In this document: positions 55,476 to 64,000 of the stretch, in pieces
How positions within the stretch are numbered: position 1 is the first letter of the stretch
Layout: every line of letters starts with the position of its first letter
Source: Bullera alba
Lineage: Eukaryota; Basidiomycota; Tremellomycetes; Tremellales; Bulleraceae
Length of the DNA: 64,000 nucleotides
Direction of reading: 5' to 3'
Assembly (NCBI GenBank): GCA_001600095.1
Contig: BCIX01000004.1
Coordinates: forward strand, 4,586 to 68,585
The notes under the pieces: model-generated
The model's input: only the letters and a program-made list of their open reading frames with translations
The model's database searches: none
What the model was told of the DNA's origin: nothing
Translations under genes and position numbers: made by a program

Positions 55476-56373
55476 TGGCTTCGTGTGTCGGTGAACGGTG
55501 TCTAGGCGAGCTGTATGAGTACGTAGGATGAGTGATGTAAGACCTATAGGACTGATTCATCTTCGATGAGCTTGTACATCGTTCAACTGCTTGGCCGATA
55601 TCAAACCTGGTCGAGCGTGATACGTTCATGAACTTAGCGGCCGAGGCATTCCACATGGTTCCAGATCGACGGCGGGTAGTCATGTCACGATGTAAATGAA
55701 GAGCGAAGAGCCAAAGCATACGCAAGAGCACCAACACCCCACGACGACCCTCAAAGATCTTCGGGCTCGATTTGCTTCCGTTGTGCCAGCTTCAACGTCC
55801 TTGCACCGAGCTCACACCTCCTTAGCGTAGTCTCTTGAGCTCTTGTCATGCCAATTCATCCGTCCACCGCCGACACGACATGCAGTCCCGAGTCAGCGCT
55901 GCCTCAGCTCATCTCGAATGCCAGACACGAGTGCGAAGATCGCACACCACGAATGGCGAGACGAAGGAGGCGAGGATGCCCATCACTCAACTATCACTCG
56001 TTTGTCAAACGCCCCGCATCCCGGCGATTCCAGGCGGGACGCTCTGCCATCGTGATGTTCACGGTCTTCGCGGTCTGGCATGGAAGGTGTGATGCCTCGC
56101 AGCAGGTGGCAGTAGATTCTATGCAACAAACACCTACCAAGTTGTCTTGCCACGCCTTCACGCGTCATATTAACAAAGGAGGGCGGATTGGCCTGCTCGT
56201 CGACCATTCTGGACATGAGTGATGTCGATAAGTCACTCCTTTGTGCGGGCGAAGGCATAGCTCTCTTTCTAAGACTTCTTGCCGATCATGTTGAGCTGAA
56301 TGTCGAGGCTTGGAAGACTGATCCTCATTCCTTGTAGAACGATCAACACTAGATCGGCACAGCCATTGGAGGA
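55476..56373. other. Intergenic region
   Basis: All three plus-strand frames are open between about 55835 and 56090, which reflects a low stop-codon density rather than coding. The longest (55848-56222, 124 codons from ATG) has Arg/Ser-rich composition and no family signal; I do not call it. The rest holds the aldolase 3' flank and the promoter of the next gene. Confidence 0.45.
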
Positions 56374-58458
56374 ATGGAGGCGATGCGGAATATACTCGTA
56401 GCAGCTCTGTGCTTGGGCTTGAGTGTCCGCGCACAGACAGTAACGTCAATTACAACGTGAGTGATCGAGGTATCTCAATGATTTCGAACAGGCGCTAATC
56501 GATCTGCAGTCCCCCACATATTGACTTTTCCTCGAAGCCGATATTCGGCTCTCCCAGCGATAAATTCTTCCTGGCGCCCCAAGGACCGGGTGTACAAAGT
56601 GACGGTGGACTCATACTTGACAACACTGGTCAGATCGTCTGGGATGGATCAGAGTTTGGGCCCACACTGGCGATCTCGAAGCAGATATACCGGGGTAACG
56701 ACGTGATTAGCCTTTGGACCGGCGAATTTGAGAAGAATGGCTGGGGAAGGGGAAGCTTCATCCTCCTTGATGAGCAGTACGAGGTAGTGGCAAACATGTG
56801 AGCTGTACTTAGAGTCCACGGTTGAGGATATGTGCTGAGGCTGTCAGCTCTACTCTGTTGCCGAATCAACATCTAGATTACCACGAGGTGAGTATGAACG
56901 GCATTTCAAGGAGTAACTCGGCTGATTGGGCTTAGTTCCAAATCACGCCCGAGGATACGGCTATTGTGGTGGTCTATCGACCGCTGCAGCAGGATCTGGC
57001 TCGGTTCAACGTCTCTGGGATCCAAAACCTCGGGTGGATCGTCGACGGAGTCGTTCAGGAGATCAACGTGGAGTCTGGTGAGACTACCGACTTTGACTTG
57101 ATTCCCCTTTCGGTTATACTGATAAGTGGCAGGGCAATCGGTCTTCACGTGGTCATCACTAGATCACATCGACCCGAACGACTGTTATGCCATCCCGGAC
57201 GGCACCGGTCGGTCGGAGAGCGATCCCTGGGATTACTTCGTGGGCACCTGTTCGGTCGAGATTAGCACTTGGGTGTTTACTGATTGATGACCAGCATGTC
57301 AACTCGGCAGACAAGGATTCGAAAGGAAACTACCTGATCTCCTCACGACATTGCCACGCGCTGTATTACGTCTCTGGGGTGAACGGCAAGGTACTATGGA
57401 CACTTGGGGGAAAGAAGAGTTCGTTCATGATGGCACCTGGAACAGACTTCCGGTGGCAGCATCACGCGAGGTGGAGGAATGAGGGTTCGCAGATCAGGTG
57501 AGTCACACGAAGCTTGGCTTAGCTCTCTAAGGGTATCGCTGAAATGTAATGCGATTGCTGACGCTCCGAACAGCCTTTTTGATAATCGAGGAGCAAGTTG
57601 GTTCGAACCCGACGTTCCAGTTCAATCCGCTCGTGGTCTCTTGCTGGATATGGACATGGCCAGGATGGAAGTACACCTAGCGCTGGAGATACCTTCGCCA
57701 GCTGGAAAGCCCTCAGGCAGTCAGGGGAGTATGCAGCAGCTGAAGGATGGACATTGGTTGATCGGGTGAGTGCTGAGGCCCAATACACGTCCGATTCACA
57801 CCCAAGCAGCAAGAGGTAAAGCTGACTCAGTCCATTCAGGTGGGGGAGTGAGCCTTGGTTCCCGGAGTACGACTCTTCCGGTAAGCTCGTCTACACTGCC
57901 CACTTTGACCAAGGCGTCGACGCTCTCCAGACCTATCAGGTCTTTGTGGATTCGTGGTCCGGTCAACCATCCGCCCATCCCGACATATCGATCACCAAGA
58001 TCAACGCCACCGATTCCTACAGCGTCGCCGCGTCATGGAATGGAGCCAGCGATGTCTCTTACTACATCCTCTACGGGGCACGCGACACTACCGGAGGCAC
58101 GTTGACCCAAGTCTCCGAGGAGGATAGGAGCGGGTATCAGACCTACCTCACCGCACGACAGACTGCGCTATCCGGAGCGCAGTGGATCCAAGTGGTGGCT
58201 TTCAGCGCAGAAGGACGGCAGTTGGGCAGTTCAGACTTTGTAGGAATCGGCGAGAACAACGAGGGGGAGAGGGTGAAGCCCGGACAGGGATCCGCGGATG
58301 ATGGCATTGGTGGAGGAGGGAGTAGGACCACACCTATCCCGATAGATCGGGGGACACCTGCTACTGCCGTCGGCGAGGGCGCTGCCGGGAAAGCGACATG
58401 CGTGGTTCCATTCTCACTGATTTGGCTGCCCATCATCCTACTATGCATCCGAGTATGA
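56374..58458 (+). CDS. Arylsulfotransferase-like (Arylsulfotran family) surface protein
   Basis: The ATG at 56374 (or 56383) opens a signal peptide, RNILVAALCLGLSVRAQ. Introns keep a frame coding a large beta-propeller: PIFGSPSDKFFLAPQ, GGLILDNTGQIVWDGS, LPNQHLDYHEFQIT, SSLDHIDPNDCYAIPDG with a split exon, DKDSKGNYLISSRHCHALYYV, GKVLWTLGGKKSSF, FRWQHHARW and LFDNRGASWFEP. The HxH-type His residues (DYHEF, RHCHALYYV, QHHARW) fit the family's sulfate-transfer site. A fibronectin-like beta domain follows. The tail is Gly/Ser-rich and then a hydrophobic CVVPFSLIWLPIILLCI, suggesting a GPI signal or a membrane anchor. It probably works in the secretory pathway or cell wall. Whether it transfers sulfate in fungi is not established. 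Confidence 0.87.
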
Positions 58459-58909
58459 CCTCGAGAGCTCATGATATAGAGGTCTGGACCTGTCTCCACT
58501 CTTGACCTGTCTCGACACTACGTCATGCCGCCGGCATGTTTAGCGAAAAAAGCTTAGCTCGATTAGCCGTTTTGAGCGTTTGCTGGATCTCCTTCAGCCT
58601 CCTTCAGCCCTCTTGTCATGTTCGAATGTCTTGCTCGATCGATCCAGATATCCAGATCCTTGGCGAGTCTATATTGGGATGAGACGTACGGTAGAGAGAC
58701 GTCACCAGCAACCCGAGTGACTAACTCCGATCTGACTGGCAGGCAGTAGCTCGGAGTGAAGTCGTCATGTCAACCGCAGGAATTAGGGTCGACGCAGGTG
58801 ATCATCTAGGCACACTCTACTGATAAGTCCTTGACCGGATCGACAGTGTATGAAGACTCTTCCCTCATATCGATAACACTGGCCGTTACAGCGCCAAACC
58901 ACATCCACC
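58459..58909. other. Intergenic region
   Basis: This is the 3' flank of the arylsulfotransferase-like gene and upstream region of the DHA1 transporter. Nothing further is seen. Confidence 0.5.
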
Positions 58910-61058
58910 ATGGACACCTTGAGAGACTCGGTGAGCTCGATCGTGTATAGAGTGATCCTCGAACGCGCGCTAAATGACTTTGTGTAGGCCTTTGGTCAGG
59001 CGCTACGAGCAGTGTCGGGCAGCAGATTCCTGCCATACCCCGATGAGAGACCGGACTTTGTGTTGCCAGAGAGGTACCGCATGAAGGAGAAGAAGAGTCC
59101 CGAGAGGCTCACTCGAGGTGACGACGAGGGAAACGGAGCCGATCGGGAAGGAAGACAGGATGATCGGGATCACCCATTCCACCACGACAACCTCGCCCCT
59201 GGTAATGACAGCGAGCAATACACCAACCACCGGACCACGTCCATGGACTCTGAGCAGACGCTCGCCGTGAATGAGAACTTGATCATGCGACAGGGAGCAG
59301 GGGGTATACCCCCCGAAAAGGTCAAAGAGCTCATGGGCGACCCCAACATTGTGACTTGGTACGGAACGGACGATCCGGAGAACCCGCTCAACTGGTCCTT
59401 GTTCAAGAAATGCTGGCTGGTAGCGGCAATCATGCTCATGACTTCGTCGGTATACATGGGTTCGTCAATCTGGTCGCCGGCGGTCATGCAGGGTTCGATG
59501 TACTTTGGAGTCGGCCAAGTCACCAGTACGCTCGGTATCTCCCTCTTCGTCGCCGGATACGGTATCGGACCACTATTCCTCTCGCCGATGACGGAGATTC
59601 CAGCTGTGGGAAGGACGATCCCTTATATCATCACCTTGGCCATATTCTGCATACTCCAAGTGCCCACAGCGCTGGTCACCAACTTTGCCGGTTTCGCCAT
59701 CCTTCGATTCCTCGCGGGTTTCGTTGGCTCTCCACCACTTGCGACCGGCGGTGCCTCGATCCAGGACGTCTTCATGATGCACAAGGTGCCATATGCCATG
59801 GGACTGTACGGCCTGGCCGCAGGCACAGCACCTGCTCTTGCGCCAATTATCGCCGGATTCGCCGTAGAGGCCAATGGATGGCGATGGGCTTTCTGGGAGA
59901 TGCTCTGGCTCAGTGGATTCTCCCTGGCCCTGCTGATTTTCACCCTTCCAGAGGTGAACAATCTGAGCACCAGGCGTTGGAGTCTTTGTGACTGACACTG
60001 TTATTAGACGTCTGCCGGAACCATCCTTCTTCGACGGGCCAAGCGACTGCGAAAGCTCACCGGAAACGACAAGCTCAAGTCAGTGTCCGAGATCGAAGCT
60101 GGAAACATGACCGGAGCAGAGGTCGCCAAGATGACCCTCATCCGGCCATTCAGCTTGACATTTACCGAACCCATCGTTCTCGCGATCGACCTCTACATCG
60201 GTCTCGTCTACGCCGTGCTGTACTCCTACTTTGAGAGTTTCCCCATCGTCTACGGCGAGGGCGGTTACGGATGGAGCTTGGGCGTGTCCATGTTGCCCTT
60301 CGCTGCGTTGTTGGTAGGAGCTATCCTCGCTTACACTGGATACTGCCTCTGGAACAGGTACGTTTTAATACGATTCACATCCTCCTTTGGGCTTTCGCTG
60401 ACTTCTTGCAGATTCTACTTTGAGAAGAAGTATCACGAGAATCAACACAACGTTGCGCCTGAAGCGCGACTACCGATGTCCATGGTGGGAGCCATCTGCT
60501 TCCCAGTCTCGCTGTTCTGGTTCGCTTGGTCGTCCAACCGGACCCACTGGATCGTCCCTGTCATCTCGGCCGTTCCGTTCGGCATGGGCATGACTTGGAT
60601 GTAAGTCTTTCATTTGCTCTTGACATTCAGCATAGAGAGAATTGCTGACTCCGACCATAGGTTCATGCCCTTCCTCACGTATCTCCCTCACGGTGAGTAT
60701 TGTCCGTTGTCCATAATGGACCATGTGCTGATGAGACGTAGCGTACCCCGAGTATGCGGCTTCGGTGCTTGCTTCCAACGATTTCTTCAGATCGATGATG
60801 GGCGCCGGAATGCCTCTAGCTGCCCACGGCCTCTTTGTCAACTTGGGCATTGATTGGGGAAACAGTCTTTTGGGCTTCCTCACAGTCTTGTTCGTTCCTA
60901 TCCCGTGAGTAGCTGAAGGCTGTCGATCTGTTCCCACCGGTCCGTCACTGACACTGTCCAGATTCGTGCTGTACAAGGCAGGCCCGTGGTTGCGTAAGAA
61001 GTCGCCTAGGGCTTTGCACGATGAGCCCGAGAAGAAGGATCAGGAGAGTGAGGCTTGA
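58910..61058 (+). CDS. DHA1-type multidrug-efflux MFS transporter
   Basis: The first exon (58910-58930) codes only seven residues, MDTLRDS; the second begins at 58988. A cytosolic N-terminus of about 140 residues contains WYGTDDPENPLNWSLFKKCWL, the DPENPxNW signature of fungal DHA1 drug transporters (Flu1/Tpo1/Mdr1 group). Then come LFVAGYGIGPLFLSPMTEIPAVGR (motif A region), RFLAGFVGSPPLATGGASIQDVF (motif C region in TM5) and later EARLPMSMVGAICFPVSLFWFAWSSNR, another hallmark. Six short introns occur. The short C-terminal tail is Lys/Glu-rich. It should export toxic compounds or polyamines with protons at the plasma membrane. Confidence 0.94.
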
Positions 61059-61256
61059 GCGGTGTCGCCAAAGCCCGACCATGATGCACTCCGGCCAAGA
61101 GAGGTCTAGTGTCAGGTCAGATTGCCGGGCAGTGGAAGTGCGGAGGGGCAGCGGAGAAGGAGGATGGAGAAGGCATGAGCGTCATTACATCATTATAATA
61201 CAAACACTGTAGCGATTGTTATCACCCATGTATCGATAGTTGATCACATCCACCCT

Positions 61257-63298
61257 CTAATGCCTCTGCGTCTCATCTGCCAGCCACCACCCTTGGCCCT
61301 TTGGCTTGAGCAGACCCTCTTTGACACCCCAGTCCATTGTGTCCCTGATGACCCATTCTCGGGCTCTTTCCCACCGCCCTTCCTCCCCCCACGCCTGCAA
61401 TCGCTTGACGATTTCCTCCACCGTGATGCCATTATGTTTCCTTGGGTCCGTCTTGCGCATGAACACGTCTTCCCGGAGAAAGTGCTCCCTCTGGATGATC
61501 GGGGTGATGAGCGGGAAAAGGAGTTGAGGGGGGAGTGGTAAAAAGCCAGAAGTCGCCGAAGTCGATTGACAGGATTGAGTATATGCCGACGAGTATGCCT
61601 TGTCGTCGGTTTTGCCAGAGGGGGGATTTCGATACTGCGCTTGTGAGATGTTTGGGCTGATTTGACTGGGATACCCTGACCGCTGGCGGAGATTGACTTC
61701 GACGATACCCCCGTCGTTTGCTATTCCCCTGATGACCCAAGTGACCAATTTCTCCATTTTGCGCAACTTCTCCGGGTCGCTCAACTTCCAGTCGGTGGCT
61801 TTCAGTCCCTGCCGGACTCTGTCCGCCTCCACGTCCAGGTCTTTCTGCTTGGCCACTTTATCGCGGATTCGCCGCAACCGCCTTCGTTCGTTCTTGCGCG
61901 TCTCAGAGTCGATGACCATTTTGGCCAGAATGCATAGGTGAGGGATTGCGAGTATGGAAGAGAGGGTGAACGCTTCAAGAGGTGAGCGAGTAGGACGATC
62001 ATAGTATACCCCCTGTGACTGGCTAGATCGACCTTGCGATAACCCGGACCCAGTAGAGTTGAGCATTTGATGATATTCCGGGAAGAGAGTCGATAGTGCA
62101 GTTTGGAGAGATTCTGGGCCCCCGGTAGATGTCAACTCGTCTATAGCACTGATGGTTTCTTGGTTGATGTAGTCCAGGACGTATTGACGGAATGTCGATT
62201 CTGAGATTTGAGACGGCCGCAGACTTGAAGGATCTCGCAGCTATACGTTGTTAGTCGACCAAAACTCACACTGGACACTATGACCCACCTTGATCACGTC
62301 GTCACTGGTGCTCATATCCACCTCGCTGATCTCGCTGGACATGTTAATCGAGTCGGTTGTCACACTCATTTGCGATAGTGTTGGCAGCGAGGAAGTCACG
62401 GGTCGATCGGCTCCGGGAACGGGCAGAGGTGGAATAGTGAACGGTTTGCAATACAGCGTCTCGTGCAAGAGCGTGACTTGAGCGGCGTGATGATACTGCT
62501 CATCTGGGTCGACAACAGCTAGGAGTGGATCAATTCGGATTCCAGATTCAGTACTCCTCGTTGTGACTTACACAGCTTTCCGCCAGAGCCCTCCTCCACG
62601 ACGACATTCCGCACCCAATCGATATCCCCATTTGGCCTCTTCCTGCCCCACTCATCCATACGACCGACGACACGGACCGTGTCGCCAACACGGATGTCAT
62701 ATCGGACATATGTCTTGACCGGCGGAACGCCTTTACGCAGAGCCGGGGGTAAGTGGATCGTTTTACTCCGCTCTGCTTTACGCTCTTTCGCGGATTTGAA
62801 CACCAGAGAATCGGCCGCAGTCGGAGAAGGGGCTGGTGATTCGACTGGCACCTTCTTCTGGGGCAGATGAATGATTACAGGTATGACATGTTGTCCGTCT
62901 CCGTCGTCCACTGCGATGCTATTAGCGGGTTCCAAGCGAAAACTCGACAACGGGCTTACCGGTGATAGTCATAGTGGCCTCTTTATGCTCCACGGCCGCT
63001 GCCCAGCCTACTATCTCCACCATTCGACAGGGATAGTTGTTCAGTAGGAACACGTCTGCTCAAGATGTTAGCTCAACGACGGGTAAGATGCGTCCTGGCA
63101 CTGACCTCTGGAGACCTGAGCTTTGGGCCCATATCCGGGTCGAAGACACGCTTGCATCTTGTAAAGATCGGAGACGAAGCATTTCGCAATGGCCTGTGGA
63201 CGCTGTACCCAAAGCTGCAGCGAGTCCAGGGGAGGCAGAGGTGGGCATTCTGACGAAGAGGCGTAGGATCCAACGGGGATTGTGTCGAGCTCCACCAT
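61257..63298 (-). CDS. STN1: CST-complex telomere-capping protein Stn1
   Basis: The ATG at 63296-63298 opens a hydrophilic segment, then after an intron DVFLLNNYPCRMVEIVGWAAAVEH and TITVDDGDGQHVIPVIIHLP, the start of the Stn1 OB-fold; the next strands are VRYDIRVGDTVRVVGRM and VRNVVVEE. A long charged linker with a KNERRRLRRIRDKVAKQK helix follows, and the C-terminal part (about the last 110 residues, with LLFPLITPIIQREHFL and TVEEIVKRLQAW) looks like the winged-helix domain. About four to five introns occur; the third acceptor must be the CGCAG at the second AG to restore the OB frame. Stn1 acts with Ten1 at chromosome ends to cap single-stranded DNA and recruit polymerase alpha. Sequence drift is large in this family, so orthology rests on the OB-fold pattern. 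Confidence 0.75.
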
Positions 63299-63606
63299 CG
63301 CGTGATGTTTCACCGGAGCTTTGTGAGCATGGCGTCGAGCAGATACCTTAGCTGGCTGTAGAGCTATGTGCTAGCTGCTGCTGAGGGGATATTGTATACG
63401 TCAAGTGATGCTCGAAAGCAAGAGTCAGTCTGTGAGAGAGAGTTGGTGCATCGGAATGATGTCTGTTTGTTGTTGTTGGTGGTGACTGTACTCCCGGACG
63501 GAAGCAATTTTTCGGGTGTCGAAGAGATCGCATCACTGAAGAGGGGTATCTTGACTGGTGACCGTCTCCCCTCTCGACCTACTCCAGCAACACTGATTCT
63601 AGTACC
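63299..63606. other. Divergent promoter of STN1 and SURF1
   Basis: A 308-nt head-to-head space between two housekeeping genes. No separate element stands out. Confidence 0.5.
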
Positions 63607-64000
63607 ATGGCCCAACGTCCAGGAAGTCTGCTTAGAGCCAGCTTGCAGCTGTGTTCCTCCGTCAGCTCTTCATCGACCTCCGGCCTTCGATCTCAATCAC
63701 GGAGACATCTCTCGTCCCGATCTACGCCTTCCCCTCTAGCTTCGTCTTCGCAATCCCGCCTGATTTCTCTGGCTTTCCCCACGCCAGGAGCTAGACATGT
63801 CAGCTCGACATCGAGACCGTTCCCAACGTCGAAACGGACTTCGCTGTTCAGGCCGCTGAACCTATTAGTGGTGTTAATGCCAATTGTCACCTTTGGTCTC
63901 GGGGTATGGCAGGTCAAGCGGCTGAGATGGAAGTTGGACTTGATAGAGGAGATTCAGAGTAATATTGAGAGGGAGCCAATCGTCCTCCCCCAAAACATAA
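63607..64000 (+). CDS. SHY1: SURF1/Shy1 cytochrome c oxidase assembly factor, 5' part
   Basis: The gene starts at the ATG at 63607 and runs off the window after 131 codons. The N-terminus is Arg/Ser-rich with no acidic residues over about 70 positions, as in a mitochondrial presequence. It is followed by the first membrane helix and conserved block LLVVLMPIVTFGLGVWQVKRLRWK, then DLIEEIQSNIEREPIVLP, matching the SURF1 start pattern (WQxxRxxWKxxLI and REP). SURF1/Shy1 sits in the mitochondrial inner membrane and helps deliver haem a to Cox1 during complex IV assembly. No intron is seen in the visible part. Confidence 0.9.
   Translation, partial: MAQRPGSLLRASLQLCSSVSSSSTSGLRSQSRRHLSSRSTPSPLASSSQSRLISLAFPTPGARHVSSTSRPFPTSKRTSLFRPLNLLVVLMPIVTFGLGVWQVKRLRWKLDLIEEIQSNIEREPIVLPQNI

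Noticed and set aside
55848..56222. 124-codon plus-strand frame beginning with ATG
   Set aside because: All three frames are open here, so openness carries little weight; composition is Arg/Ser-rich.
57598..57615. GGTTCGAACCC resembling a tRNA B box
   Set aside because: It lies inside an exon of the arylsulfotransferase-like gene and has no matching A box or cloverleaf.

Overview
This window looks like chromosomal DNA of a basidiomycete fungus, most likely a tremellomycete yeast relative (Cryptococcus/Kwoniella-like). The evidence is compact, intron-dense genes with introns of about 35-60 nt, GTGAGT-type donors, CTGAC/CTAAC-like branch sites shortly before AG, short intergenic spaces, and families typical of fungi (Dal5-type MFS, OPT, AAAP, siderophore MFS, Zn2Cys6 regulator, Stn1, SURF1). 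Genes were modelled by joining open segments at consensus splice sites and matching the conserved family pattern. I found no tRNA, rRNA, CRISPR array or convincing transposon.

Layout. 1-40.7 kb is a nutrient-uptake and glycan-degradation region: the end of an alpha-glucoside-type sugar MFS (1-724), a Dal5-like MFS (2098-4433), two small minus-strand genes of unknown role (4824-5120, 5390-5916), an OPT transporter (6210-9034), a lactose-permease-like sugar MFS (9471-11515, minus), a second Dal5-like MFS (13613-15495), a secreted GH5-like glycosidase (18111-19872), an amidohydrolase (19964-21747, minus), a second OPT transporter (22341-25202, minus), an AAAP amino-acid permease (25911-27743, minus), an ACS-type MFS (28367-29944, minus), a secreted GH115 alpha-glucuronidase (30805-34288, minus), a siderophore-type MFS (35657-38020) and a second AAAP permease (38869-40712).

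41.1-55.5 kb is the most interesting part. It is a compact run containing a quinate/sugar-type MFS importer, a short-chain dehydrogenase, a BNR-repeat sialidase-like protein with no signal peptide, two divergent Gfo/Idh/MocA oxidoreductases (one of them intronless), a Zn2Cys6 regulator and a dihydrodipicolinate-synthase/NAL-family aldolase. Import, intracellular glycan cleavage, redox conversion, retro-aldol cleavage and a local regulator together suggest an undescribed pathway for an unusual sugar acid. Its gene content resembles bacterial 2,7-anhydro-sialic-acid and uronate operons. The substrate is not provable from sequence.

56.4-61.1 kb holds an arylsulfotransferase-like surface protein and a DHA1-type drug-efflux MFS. 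From 61.3 kb onward housekeeping genes begin: the telomere-capping protein Stn1 (minus) and the start of the complex IV assembly factor SURF1/Shy1, which runs off the window.

Regulation visible in the DNA includes GATA palindromes before the first Dal5-like gene and the second AAAP gene, a GATA-repressor-like iron site before the siderophore transporter, a tandem CGGTCCG repeat before the second Dal5-like gene, and CCG/CGG inverted repeats in four control regions of the 41-55 kb cluster, including a perfect 17-nt palindrome before the aldolase gene.
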